A program made the translations under genes and the position numbers. The notes beneath the pieces are model-generated. The model did not search any database and had not been told where the DNA came from. It worked only from the letters and a program-made list of their open reading frames with translations. DNA of 21,539 nucleotides from an uncultured Clostridia bacterium (lineage in GTDB: Bacteria > Bacillota > Clostridia > TANB77 > CAG-465): assembly GCA_947628575.1 (NCBI GenBank), contig CANRAK010000012.1:1-21539 (forward strand). The letters are read 5' to 3'. Below, one piece after another: positions 13,301 through 20,439 of this stretch (position 1 is its first letter; every line of letters starts with the position of its first letter).

Positions 13301-14827
13301 TTATCTTATAACTAATATCTTTTGCCCTACATCTATTAAATTAGGATTTTCTAAATTATTAATTTTAATTATATTATCCATACTTGTTTTATATTTTTTA
13401 GCTATTTTCCACACACTATCTCCTGGCTTAACAATATATATATTTATACTACTAATATCTTTAAGATTAATTGGAGCATCTTCTATTGTACTAACAATAC
13501 TCATATTTAATATATTTTCTATACTTATTTTAACATATACAACTATTTTTATATCTATACTAGTACCATTTTGAATTACATTTAATTTTGTATCTTCTAT
13601 TTTTATATTAATGTTAGAGTTTTTCCAAGACTCCTCAAAAGGAAAGGTTTGTTCAACCATAACATCAATAGTTTTACCTTCAATTTCTTTTGTATCCTTA
13701 TTTTGATATAAAATATTTAATTTTGCTACTCCGCTAATTCTAATGCTATCATCTTCAAGAGTTGGGACTACTGCTGAAGTATCCATACTATATTCTATTA
13801 TTCTACTATTTTCTGGTATAATATCACTTATTGTATCATTAATATTTATCTCTTTTTCAACATCATACTGATTTGCAGATATACTTACATCTTTTACATC
13901 ATATTTTAAATCTCTTGACTTGCTATAAAAATCATCAATATATTCTACTTCTTCTTTTTCAAAAACAGCTATACTATTTTCTATTTTATAATCTACATTT
14001 AAAGTCTTCTGGTCGATATCTGGATTAATTCTAACATTTAAATCTCTAATTATATAATCTATATTATATTTAGAGTTATCTGACACATTACTAAGCTCTA
14101 CCATTGAAGAAAATGGCACTTCTACTTTATCACTGCATATTTCTTTACCTTCTCCAACATATAACACATTTATCTCTAAAATTCCTTTTAGCATTATTTT
14201 ATTATAGCTCTCTTTATACTCTGTATCTTTAATCTTACATTTTACTTTTAAAATTTCATATATTGCAGGTGAATCTTTTGAAAGCATAACATCTTCAGAT
14301 GATGTTATTAAACTCTTTTTTCTTTCTTTTATATTATTAAAAGAGCTCTTGCATTTATTATATTCTATATCTGTATCTTGTGGAAAATCTTTTATAACGT
14401 CAACATCCAAATTTTCTATAATTTCAATATCAAAAACAACCTCATTTTTTATAGCTATTTTCCTTTCATTAGGCAGTGAAAAAATAATATTTTTAAGTCT
14501 TGAATTTACTGTTATATCCTCTTTATTTTTTACATTATTCTTTTCTATACTAGTTGTATACGGACATGAAACATTTAATCCTCTAATACTCATTTCATCA
14601 TCATTTGCCCTATAAATTACACAATAATTTATTTTCCCAACTATCTTTATTCTACCATTGCTTACTTCAACATCATTAATATATGGTGTTGATGTAATAT
14701 TAATAATTTTTATAGCATCTGGCATATTATCTGGAACTATTATATCTTGTTCTATCCACTTTTCATCTTTTTCTATTATCTTGGATTTATTTAAATTTAA
14801 TTTCATGTTATTAGTACTAATATTCAT
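13301..14827 (-). CDS. sipL: SipL-like spore morphogenetic protein (SPOCS + LysM)
   Basis: A 508-residue protein with three SPOCS/DUF3794-type beta domains and a C-terminal LysM domain. In C. difficile SipL binds the coat base protein SpoIVA through LysM and recruits the coat, a counterpart of Bacillus SpoVID. Here an N-terminal SPOCS spans about residues 20-130 (QDIIVPDNMPDAIKII... INYCVIYRANDD). A second covers about 160-290 (SPAIYEILKVKCKI... ILEINVLYVGEG) and a third about 320-445 (DTISDIIPENSRII... AKLNILYQNKDT). LysM is 464-508: YIVKPGDSVWKIAKKYK, then IIKINNLENPNLIDVGQKI. There is no signal peptide, as expected for a mother-cell cytosolic protein. AGGAGG eight bases before ATG fixes the start. 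It is first in an operon with yunB. I looked for a sigma-E promoter upstream and found none convincing. Confidence 0.92.
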   Translation of the reverse strand: MNISTNNMKLNLNKSKIIEKDEKWIEQDIIVPDNMPDAIKIINITSTPYINDVEVSNGRIKIVGKINYCVIYRANDDEMSIRGLNVSCPYTTSIEKNNVKNKEDITVNSRLKNIIFSLPNERKIAIKNEVVFDIEIIENLDVDVIKDFPQDTDIEYNKCKSSFNNIKERKKSLITSSEDVMLSKDSPAIYEILKVKCKIKDTEYKESYNKIMLKGILEINVLYVGEGKEICSDKVEVPFSSMVELSNVSDNSKYNIDYIIRDLNVRINPDIDQKTLNVDYKIENSIAVFEKEEVEYIDDFYSKSRDLKYDVKDVSISANQYDVEKEININDTISDIIPENSRIIEYSMDTSAVVPTLEDDSIRISGVAKLNILYQNKDTKEIEGKTIDVMVEQTFPFEESWKNSNINIKIEDTKLNVIQNGTSIDIKIVVYVKISIENILNMSIVSTIEDAPINLKDISSINIYIVKPGDSVWKIAKKYKTSMDNIIKINNLENPNLIDVGQKILVIR

Positions 14828-14930
14828 CTATACATCCTCCTTGTTACTATATATATATTTCTATTAAAAAAAAATATTACACAGTAACAAAAAATATAAC
14901 TTAACATATTATATATTAGTTAGATGCTTA

Positions 14931-14947
14931 GCATCTAGCATTAGATA
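14931..14947. repeat. Perfect 8-bp inverted repeat in the sipL upstream gap
   Basis: TAGATGCT-T-AGCATCTA: eight perfect pairs around one central base, in an otherwise AT-rich gap about 105 bases upstream of sipL and 60 downstream of the veg terminator. The near-zero spacer suits a dimeric protein site better than an RNA hairpin. The gap 14828-15098 otherwise holds the sipL leader, the veg terminator and the inverted repeat at 15053-15090. Confidence 0.6.
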
Positions 14948-15005
14948 AATTCTTTCTTACTATAACATACATTTATATACTCTCCTTAAATGCAATAAAT
15001 ACGAC

Positions 15006-15034
15006 AAAAGGAACTGATAAACTCAGTTCCTTTT
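15006..15034 (-). terminator. Terminator downstream of veg
   Basis: A perfect 12-bp stem (15006-15017 with 15023-15034; AAAAGGAACTGA with TCAGTTCCTTTT) and a five-base loop. Its ends give T in both directions. It is about 65 bases past the veg stop and insulates sipL from veg. Confidence 0.85.
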
Positions 15035-15052
15035 CGCTATATTTAGCTTATT

Positions 15053-15090
15053 GGTAATCTTTTTTTCATATATCAACCTCTATGATTACC
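15053..15090. repeat. Inverted repeat just after veg
   Basis: GGTAATC (15053-15059) and GATTACC (15084-15090) flank a 24-base loop. On the minus strand the loop holds GAGG followed eight bases later by an ATG, opening an eight-codon frame (MKKRLPIS, 15069-15043); I do not call it as a gene. Confidence 0.4.
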
Positions 15091-15098
15091 TAATAATA

Positions 15099-15383
15099 TT
15101 ATAATCTTGTATATTTTGGTGTAGAGAAGTCGTATCTTGTAATTGGCTCCCCTGTTGGTAAACTTAATTCTAATGTATTTGTTACTAAATCTGAATAACT
15201 ATATGATAGTTTACTATCTGTTTCAGAATCTCTAAAAACAAATAAATTAGTATAAGTACTATCTATGTAACCCTTCCTTTCAATGCACTTGTTTCGTCCT
15301 ACGTTCGCTTTTACACAAATCTCTTGACCAACATAGTTTTCTACGTCTTGCTTAATTTTCATTAATGAATCTTTTGAAACCAT
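15099..15383 (-). CDS. veg: Veg protein
   Basis: A 94-residue soluble protein of the Veg/DUF1021 family. In B. subtilis Veg stimulates biofilm matrix genes by opposing SinR and is very highly expressed. The match is clear: IKQDVENYVGQEICVKANVGRNKCIERKGYIDSTYTNLFVF is the family core (in Bacillus, LGQRLTLKANGGRRKTIER...), and LSYSYSDLVTNTLELSL is the second conserved block. The C-terminus is extended by about 15 residues (TGEPITRYDFSTPKYTRL). AGGTGAT six bases before the ATG is the ribosome site, behind a consensus sigma-A promoter. The gene stands alone between its promoter and terminator. Whether the biofilm role holds in clostridia, which often lack SinR, is unknown. Confidence 0.93.
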   Translation of the reverse strand: MVSKDSLMKIKQDVENYVGQEICVKANVGRNKCIERKGYIDSTYTNLFVFRDSETDSKLSYSYSDLVTNTLELSLPTGEPITRYDFSTPKYTRL

Positions 15384-15414
15384 ATTATATCACCTATACC
15401 TCTCTTACGTGCGA

Positions 15415-15443
15415 ATTATATCACTTTTTGTTGAAGGTGTCAA
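15415..15443 (-). promoter_or_regulatory. Sigma-A promoter of veg
   Basis: Minus strand TTGACA (15443-15438), 17-base spacer, TATAAT (15420-15415): both consensus, as expected for a very active gene. Confidence 0.93.
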
Positions 15444-15475
15444 AGTATGTTTTCTTATAAATTTCATTAATATGT

Positions 15476-15515
15476 AAAATAAAATAGTACTTTTGCTTAA
15501 GTACTATTTTATTTT
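15476..15515 (-). terminator. Terminator after the S41 protease gene
   Basis: A perfect 17-bp stem (15476-15492 with 15499-15515) and six-base loop, AT-rich at its base and centred on AGTACTT/AAGTACT. A second, smaller hairpin (TGTAAC 15535-15540 with GTTACA 15547-15552) lies just before it, at the stop codon. Confidence 0.8.
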
Positions 15516-15553
15516 TAATTTGTAATCTTACTTTTGTAACATTTGTGTTACAC

Positions 15554-16804
15554 TTATTGTTTTACTTTCTTTAAAGCCTCTTGTAACTGTAGGTCTTGGT
15601 CTTTTTCTATATATTGATTATTCTTCAATTCATCTGGTAACTCAACTACTATATCTGGTTCTATTCCATTATCTTGAATTACTACTCCACTTGGTGTAAA
15701 GTATTGTGCAGCTACAATTGAAATTGCTCCATGGCCTTTTATCTCTTTTACATATTGTACTACACCTTTTCCAAATGTTTTTGTACCAATTACTATACCT
15801 TTACCAGAGTCTTTAACTGCACTTGCAAATATCTCTGAAGCACTTGCGCTATTTTGATTTACTAAAACTGCAAGTGGTATATCTATTTGTTCTGTATCAT
15901 CTGTCTGATATAACTGAACTCTATTTTGTTTATCTACAAGTCTTAATACATCTGCTTTAGGTAATAATAAATTAAGCATTTGTAATGTATCATATACAAG
16001 TCCACCTGGATTATTTCTTAAATCTACAATTATTCCTTTTACATTTTGATCTCTTAGCTTTTTATATTCTGTTTTAAACTGATTATATATTCCATTTTCA
16101 AAAGAATATACTTTTATATATCCAATATCATCTATGATTTCTGTATAAACGTTGTTTTCTATTATAGATTTTCTTTCTACTTCAAATTCTAAAGGCTCAT
16201 TATTTCTTAAAATTGCTAATTTAACTTTTGTATTTTCTTCACCTTTTATTGCATTAACAGCTTGCATATATGTATCAAGACTTACGTATAGATCATCTAC
16301 TTTTAATATGATATCACCAGATTTTATACCAATATCTTCTGCTGGTGAATTTGGAATTGTTCCTAGTACTCTAATTCCTTCAGTTTTAGGATCATATACT
16401 AAATGTACACCTATACCTATATAATTACTCTTATCTCCTGAATTTTGGCTATCTTGGTATTCATCTTCAAATTCATAGTATGTATATACATTTTCTAATG
16501 AATTTACCATACCATCTATTGCACCATCAATTAGCTTTTCTTTGTCATAATCATATAAATAATCTGAGTCAATTATTTTAGCTGCCTCTTCAAGTCTTTC
16601 TAATTGTTCTTTTGTAAATATCTTACTTTCATAATTGTCGCCTAATACAGGTCTTATTACTATATACAATGCTACTAACACAACTACACTTATTACGATT
16701 GCTATTGCAATTGTTATTGCGTTTGTTATTATTTTACTCTTATTTAAACTTTTATTTTCTTTTTCAATATTTTCTTCTAAAATCTTGTTATTATCTTCTT
16801 CCAA
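15554..16804 (-). CDS. S41-family carboxy-terminal processing protease with PDZ domain
   Basis: A membrane-anchored serine protease of the CtpA/CtpB type that cleaves extracytoplasmic proteins near the C-terminus; CtpB acts in sporulation signalling in Bacillus. The 416-residue protein starts at TTG 16804, with AAAGGGAG eight bases upstream. Upstream open codons run into the promoter, whose -35 TTGACT supplies a false TTG start at 16867. Residues 1-24 are acidic and cytosolic, 25-51 are one membrane helix, followed by an N-terminal helical cap, a PDZ domain (about 125-200, with YIGIGVHL and GIKSGDIILKVDD) and the peptidase core. In TTG numbering S321 (in NSASASEIFASA), K346 (GTKTFGKGVVQ) and Q350 fit the Ser-Lys-Gln catalytic set. 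A C-terminal tail with IEPDIVVELPDEL follows. It is a single-gene transcript. Confidence 0.93.
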   Translation of the reverse strand: MEEDNNKILEENIEKENKSLNKSKIITNAITIAIAIVISVVVLVALYIVIRPVLGDNYESKIFTKEQLERLEEAAKIIDSDYLYDYDKEKLIDGAIDGMVNSLENVYTYYEFEDEYQDSQNSGDKSNYIGIGVHLVYDPKTEGIRVLGTIPNSPAEDIGIKSGDIILKVDDLYVSLDTYMQAVNAIKGEENTKVKLAILRNNEPLEFEVERKSIIENNVYTEIIDDIGYIKVYSFENGIYNQFKTEYKKLRDQNVKGIIVDLRNNPGGLVYDTLQMLNLLLPKADVLRLVDKQNRVQLYQTDDTEQIDIPLAVLVNQNSASASEIFASAVKDSGKGIVIGTKTFGKGVVQYVKEIKGHGAISIVAAQYFTPSGVVIQDNGIEPDIVVELPDELKNNQYIEKDQDLQLQEALKKVKQ

Positions 16805-16838
16805 AATTTTATCTCCCTTTCCTAAATTCCTGTGTAAT

Positions 16839-16867
16839 ATTATATAATATTTAGAAAATATAGTCAA
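16839..16867 (-). promoter_or_regulatory. Sigma-A promoter of the S41 protease gene
   Basis: Minus strand TTGACT (16867-16862), 17-base spacer, TATAAT (16844-16839), with the start point near 16832 and the Shine-Dalgarno at about 16813-16819. Confidence 0.9.
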
Positions 16868-16954
16868 CTCTACTTCTTTAATATGCTAGCATTATGGATA
16901 ATATGATTTACTTTTTTCACATTTCTTCTTTTTACATAATTTTCCTTATACTCC

Positions 16955-16983
16955 TTGACTTATATGTTAATTTATTGTATAAT
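16955..16983 (+). promoter_or_regulatory. Sigma-A promoter of rpsU
   Basis: TTGACT (16955-16960), 17-base spacer, TATAAT (16978-16983). The transcript would carry a leader of about 74 bases. Confidence 0.92.
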
Positions 16984-16998
16984 TTAATAGTAAATTTA

Positions 16999-17039
16999 GA
17001 AATACTTAGTAATAAACTATTATAATATAAAAGTATTTC
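16999..17039 (+). promoter_or_regulatory. Structured rpsU leader hairpin
   Basis: GAAATACTT (16999-17007) pairs perfectly with AAGTATTTC (17031-17039). Inside it TAATA (17010-17014) pairs with TATTA (17018-17022). The stem ends just before the Shine-Dalgarno GGGAGGG. It could be an S21 feedback site, but I know of no matching family. Confidence 0.45.
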
Positions 17040-17063
17040 CCAAACTGAAGGGAGGGAAAACCA

Positions 17064-17237
17064 ATGCCAGGTATAAAAATAAAGGATAATGAAAGCTTAG
17101 ATAATGCTTTAGCTAGATTTAAAAAGCAATGTGCAAAATATGGTGTTCTTGCTGAAATTCGTAAAAGAGAACATTACGAAAAACCTAGCGTAAAGAGAAA
17201 AAAGAAATCAGAAGCTGCTAGGAAAAGAAAACACTAA
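17064..17237 (+). CDS. rpsU: 30S ribosomal protein S21
   Basis: A 57-residue basic protein that binds the 3' end region of 16S rRNA near the anti-Shine-Dalgarno. The sequence is typical of S21: M-PGIKIKDNESLDNALARF, KKQCAKYGVLAEIRKREHYE, then the Arg/Lys-rich tail KPSVKRKKKSEAARKRKH. The start ATG 17064 follows GGGAGGG at a normal distance. In many Firmicutes rpsU is followed by a GatB/YqeY gene; here it is alone, with a consensus promoter, a hairpin leader and a run of hairpins in its 3' untranslated region ending in a strong terminator. It is easily missed because of its length. Confidence 0.97.
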   Translation: MPGIKIKDNESLDNALARFKKQCAKYGVLAEIRKREHYEKPSVKRKKKSEAARKRKH

Positions 17238-17295
17238 TATTTTTGTATAATATTAGTTAAGGTTTTGTGAAAAAAAGAGTAATCTTAACATAAAT

Positions 17296-17335
17296 AAAAA
17301 GCGTGATATATTTCTATATCATGCTTTTTTCTTTT
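17296..17335 (+). terminator. Terminator after rpsU, overlapping the rluB end
   Basis: A 15-bp stem (17296-17310 with 17315-17329, one G-T pair) and four-base loop, ending in a long T-rich run. Its right arm is the last five codons of the convergent pseudouridine synthase gene. It probably works in both directions. Two weaker inverted repeats precede it: 17234-17241 with 17249-17256, and 17256-17261 with 17284-17289. Confidence 0.9.
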
Positions 17336-17997
17336 TCTGTTAAATATCTATACTTACCAACTGGCAGATCTCCTAGCTCTATATTTCCGACTTTAATTCT
17401 TTTTAAGTTTGTTACTTTTATTCCAACTGAAGAACACATTTTTCGTACTTGTCTATTCTTCCCCTCAGATATTATTATTTCTATCTGTGTAGAACTTAAA
17501 GCTCTAACTTTTGCTTCTCTTGTAATGTATCCTCCTATATCTACTCCACTTTTTAGCATTTCTATTTGCTTATCTGTTATATTTGATGTTGTAGTTACAA
17601 TGTATGTTTTCTCTATTTTATTTGTAGGGTGCATTAATTTATTTGAAAATTCACCATCATTTGTAAGAAGTAATAGTCCTTCTGTATACATATCTAGTCT
17701 TCCTATAGGATATACTCTTTCTTTTTCTTTAATTAAGTCCATTACACTTTTTCTTCCAAATTGCTCTTTACTAGTTGTAATATATCCTTTAGGTTTATTT
17801 AGCATTATATATATATTATTTGCCTCTTTATGTATTATTTTTCCATTAACTTTTACTACATCTGTATCATTTACTTTATATCCTAACTCTTGTACCACTT
17901 TTTCATTTACAACTACTTTGCCAGACAAGACAAGTTCATCTGCTTTTCTTCTGGAGCAAACTCCACAAGAAGCAATATATTTATTAATTCTTTCCAC
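17314..17997 (-). CDS. rluB: RsuA/RluB-family pseudouridine synthase
   Basis: Isomerises a specific uridine of rRNA to pseudouridine (23S if RluB, 16S if RsuA). The protein has 227 residues from GTG 17997, chosen because AAAGGTG lies six bases upstream; GTG 18006 is inside that site. Residues 1-57 form an S4 RNA-binding domain (INKYIASCGVCSRRKADELVLSGKVVVN). The catalytic domain has MLNKPKGYITT, YPIGRLDMYTEGLLLLTNDGE (D102 is the nucleophile), KTYIV, and ISEGKNRQVRKMCSSVGIKVTNLKRIKVG. The signature reads GRLDMYTEG rather than the more usual GRLDxxTxG with Ser/Asp neighbours; this is tolerated. In Firmicutes the gene usually sits beside scpA-scpB; here scpA is 13 kb away. The 3' end overlaps the rpsU terminator. 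Confidence 0.92.
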   Translation of the reverse strand: MERINKYIASCGVCSRRKADELVLSGKVVVNEKVVQELGYKVNDTDVVKVNGKIIHKEANNIYIMLNKPKGYITTSKEQFGRKSVMDLIKEKERVYPIGRLDMYTEGLLLLTNDGEFSNKLMHPTNKIEKTYIVTTTSNITDKQIEMLKSGVDIGGYITREAKVRALSSTQIEIIISEGKNRQVRKMCSSVGIKVTNLKRIKVGNIELGDLPVGKYRYLTEKEKSMI

Positions 17998-18025
17998 ATT
18001 ACTCACCTTTTTTATTAATTTTCAT

Positions 18026-18054
18026 ATTATAATATTATCATAAGCTTATGTTCA
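18026..18054 (-). promoter_or_regulatory. Possible promoter of rluB with a palindrome in it
   Basis: Minus strand TGAACA (18054-18049), 17-base spacer, TATAAT (18031-18026). The 12-bp perfect palindrome CATAAGCTTATG (18039-18050) lies across the spacer and the edge of the -35. Confidence 0.5.
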
Positions 18055-18065
18055 CATATATTTAG

Positions 18066-18085
18066 AGCTGCATTAATTTGCAGCT
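18066..18085 (-). terminator. Weak terminator or hairpin after rluD
   Basis: AGCTGCA (18066-18072) pairs with TGCAGCT (18079-18085), loop six. It spans the rluD stop codon. On the minus strand no T run follows, so transcription may continue into rluB; the T run is on the + side. Confidence 0.35.
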
Positions 18086-19008
18086 TTTTCTATTTTCTCT
18101 AATTTATCTAGTATTTGAGTATAATACTCTGGTAGCTTAGAATCAAATTCAACAAACTCTCCAGTAGTAGGATGAATAAATCCTAATGTCTTTGCATGTA
18201 GCATCTGTCCATCAACTTTAAATTTAGTATCTTTTTTACTGCTGTACACAGTATCTCCAACTAAAGGATGATGTATATATGCCATGTGCACTCTAATTTG
18301 GTGTGTTCTGCCAGTTTCTAGTCTAGCTTCCACTAAAGTTACATCTGAATTATAAAACCTCTTTAAAACGCGAATATGAGTGACTGCGTTTCTAGAATTT
18401 TTTTGTGTAACTGCCATTTTCTTTCTATCCTTTTGACTTCTTCCTATTGGCTTGTCTATTGTAATTTCATCTTCTTTTATAATTCCTTTTACAAGAGCAA
18501 TATACACTCTTTTAATACTATGTACTTTAAATTGACTAGATAGCTTTTTATGTGCATTATCATTTTTAGCTACAACTAAAATACCGCTTGTATCTTTATC
18601 TATTCTATGTACTATACCTGGTCTTATTATACCATTTATAGTTGAAAGTCTATCTTTATGTGAATACATTAGGGCATTTACCATTGTTCCTGTATAATTA
18701 CCATTTGCAGGATGTACAACCATTCCTTTAGGTTTATTTACTATAATAATATCATCATCTTCATATAGTATATCTAAATTAATATTTTCTGGTAATATAC
18801 TTGTATCTTCTCTTTTAGTAATCTCTACTTCAATTACATCATTTTCTTTAACTTTATATCCAGCTTTAACTTGCATTTTATTTACTAATATTTTACCGTC
18901 ATCATTTAGTGTTTTTATATAGCTTCTTGTAACACTATCCCCTATTTTTTCACATAAGAATACATCTAATCTTTTATCTTTATCTGTTTTTTCTACTGAT
19001 ATGATCAT
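18073..19008 (-). CDS. rluD: RluD-family 23S rRNA pseudouridine synthase
   Basis: A 311-residue enzyme of the RluA/RluD family that makes pseudouridines in large-subunit rRNA. An S4 domain spans about residues 12-60 (KRLDVFLCEKIGDSVTRSYIKTLND, GKILVNKMQVKAGYKV). The catalytic domain has YEDDDIIIVNKPKGMVVHPA (82-101), GIVHRIDKDTSGILVVAKN (131-149, nucleophile D137), KRVYIALVKG, KPIGRSQKDRKKMAV and LVEARLETGRTHQIRVHMAYI. AGGAGA seven bases upstream supports the ATG; the start follows the hslO stop by two bases, so it is cotranscribed with hslO. In Bacillus the orthologue (ylyB) follows lspA; the hslO link is different. The exact target uridines cannot be told from sequence. Confidence 0.94.
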   Translation of the reverse strand: MIISVEKTDKDKRLDVFLCEKIGDSVTRSYIKTLNDDGKILVNKMQVKAGYKVKENDVIEVEITKREDTSILPENINLDILYEDDDIIIVNKPKGMVVHPANGNYTGTMVNALMYSHKDRLSTINGIIRPGIVHRIDKDTSGILVVAKNDNAHKKLSSQFKVHSIKRVYIALVKGIIKEDEITIDKPIGRSQKDRKKMAVTQKNSRNAVTHIRVLKRFYNSDVTLVEARLETGRTHQIRVHMAYIHHPLVGDTVYSSKKDTKFKVDGQMLHAKTLGFIHPTTGEFVEFDSKLPEYYTQILDKLEKIEKAAN

Positions 19009-19010
19009 AG

Positions 19011-19889
19011 CTATTTCTCCTGTTTGCTAAATAAATCTTCTATTTCTTGTTCATTAAAAGAATACTTTTTATTGCAAAAGTTACAAGATATTTCTAGCTT
19101 TCCATTTTCTTTATATATATTTAAAGCATCTTCTTTTCCAAGTGCTACAATAGTGCTTTCTATTCTTTTTTGTGAACAATCGCATTTAACTCTACACTCA
19201 TTTTCATAAACAGTTTCTATATCACTATCTCCAGTTGCATTTTTAGCTATATCATCTATATTTCTACCTTCACTCATTAATTGTGTCATATGTGGTAATT
19301 TAATATTTATACTCTCTAATCTATCTATAACTTCTTCTTTACATTCTGGTAATGGCTGAATAATATATCCACCTGCATGTTTAACATTTCCATCTTTACC
19401 AATCAGTACTCCTACCGATACAACAGATGGTGTTTGTTCTGAAACATTAAAATAATATGCAAAGTCATCTCCAATTTCACCAGATAATAGCTCACATGTT
19501 CCAATATATGGTTCTTTAAGTCCAATATCTTTTATAACTGTTAATGTACCTAATCCTATACCTTTTGATACATCTATTTTCCCCTCAGAATTTAAAGGTA
19601 ATTCTACCTGAGGATTAGTAACATATCCTTTAATATCTAAATTAGAATTAGCACATACTGTTATATTAGATAATGGTCCATCTCCTTTAACTTGTACTGT
19701 TAGCCTATCTTCTTTATTTTTTAAAGTAGAAGCTATCATTGTAGCTACTATCATAACTCTACCTATAGCTGCAGTTGCTAAGTTAGATAAATTATGTATA
19801 TCTCTTATTTCTTGTACCATTTGTGTAGCATCTACTGCTAATACTCTAACACTTTTATTATATGCTAAATATTTTTTTATTTTATCCAT
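19011..19889 (-). CDS. hslO: Redox-regulated chaperone Hsp33
   Basis: A cytosolic holdase activated by oxidation and unfolding. The 292 residues are normal. The N-terminal domain shows ATAAIGRVMIVATMIASTLK, VQVKGDGPLSNITVCANSN, KGYVTNPQVELPLN, GKIDVSKGIGLGTLTVIKD, and FAYYFNVSEQTPSVVSVGVLI, all typical. The C-terminal redox switch has the four zinc ligands CDC (C236, C238) and CNFC (C269, C272), complete. AAGGAGA five bases before the ATG, with a sigma-A promoter at 19917-19945. It begins the hslO-rluD(-rluB) message. Confidence 0.97.
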   Translation of the reverse strand: MDKIKKYLAYNKSVRVLAVDATQMVQEIRDIHNLSNLATAAIGRVMIVATMIASTLKNKEDRLTVQVKGDGPLSNITVCANSNLDIKGYVTNPQVELPLNSEGKIDVSKGIGLGTLTVIKDIGLKEPYIGTCELLSGEIGDDFAYYFNVSEQTPSVVSVGVLIGKDGNVKHAGGYIIQPLPECKEEVIDRLESINIKLPHMTQLMSEGRNIDDIAKNATGDSDIETVYENECRVKCDCSQKRIESTIVALGKEDALNIYKENGKLEISCNFCNKKYSFNEQEIEDLFSKQEK

Positions 19890-19916
19890 TAAATTCTCCT
19901 TTTTACTTACCTATTA

Positions 19917-19945
19917 ATTTTACCAAAATTATGCTATTTTTTCAA
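19917..19945 (-). promoter_or_regulatory. Sigma-A promoter of hslO
   Basis: Minus strand TTGAAA (19945-19940), 17-base spacer, TAAAAT (19922-19917). Confidence 0.7.
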
Positions 19946-19973
19946 CATATTATGTAATTTTAAATATAAAAGA

Positions 19974-20004
19974 AAAAAATAAACGCAATATGCGCTTATT
20001 TTTT
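19974..20004 (-). terminator. Terminator after spoIIAB
   Basis: A long stem (19974-19987 with 19991-20004, one A-C mismatch) centred on CGCA/TGCG with a three-base loop; on the minus strand it ends in a T run. It overlaps the spoIIAB stop and ends the operon before any sigF. Confidence 0.85.
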
Positions 20005-20439
20005 ATTTGATTTTCTTTTTCTTATTGTTTTTGTTAGAGTAATTGTTGTACCCTCATCTACTACTGAGTCTATTATTACTTCATCCATAAAAGATTCCAT
20101 TATAGTAAAGCCCATACCAGCATGTTCACTTTCAGGCTTAGAGGTATATGCTGGTGTCATTGCAAGTGCTATATCTTCAATACCTTTTCCATAGTCTATT
20201 ACTTTTATTACTATTTTCTTATCTTCTATTATTGATGCTTCAACTATTACTTGTTCTTCTGAATTATCATAAGCATGCTCTATTGCGTTTGTTACTGCTT
20301 CAGAAAGAGCAGTTTTTATATCCATTAATTCGTCAATATGAATATCTAATGTAGCTAAAAAAGTAGAAACACATACCCTTATAGCTGGTATATTTTCAAT
20401 TACAGATTTACATTCTATTTTTATATAATTCTTACTCAT
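19996..20439 (-). CDS. spoIIAB: Anti-sigma F factor and kinase SpoIIAB
   Basis: GHKL-type serine kinase that holds sigma-F inactive and phosphorylates SpoIIAA. It has 147 residues from ATG 20439, which overlaps the spoIIAA stop (ATGAGTAA). GGAG ten bases upstream favours it over GTG 20448. Motifs in this numbering: DELMDIKTALSEAVTNAIEHAY (N box, with catalytic E47 and Mg-binding N51), VIDYGKGI (G1 box), TPAYTSKPESEHAGMGFTIMESF (ATP lid and G2, 96-118) and the end DEGTTITLTKTI. The lid with SKPE...GMGFTIME is specific to SpoIIAB rather than RsbW. A missing sigF is the oddity; the target sigma factor must be encoded elsewhere. Confidence 0.93.
   Translation of the reverse strand: MSKNYIKIECKSVIENIPAIRVCVSTFLATLDIHIDELMDIKTALSEAVTNAIEHAYDNSEEQVIVEASIIEDKKIVIKVIDYGKGIEDIALAMTPAYTSKPESEHAGMGFTIMESFMDEVIIDSVVDEGTTITLTKTIRKRKSNKK

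Noticed and set aside
13245..13574. A 109-codon + strand hydrophobic open frame opposite sipL/yunB
   Set aside because: Antisense shadow in AT-rich DNA without ribosome site; both minus-strand genes here are recognised families.
14828..14930. Sigma-E promoter for sipL-yunB
   Set aside because: There are ATATT-like strings but no -10 near CATACAnT at a proper distance, so I do not call one.
16805..16867. N-terminal extension of the S41 protease beginning at TTG 16867
   Set aside because: That TTG is the first half of the promoter -35 box TTGACT, so these codons lie upstream of the transcript.
17303..18043. A 246-codon + strand open frame opposite rluB
   Set aside because: Shadow of the pseudouridine synthase gene on the other strand; it starts inside the rpsU terminator and has no Shine-Dalgarno.
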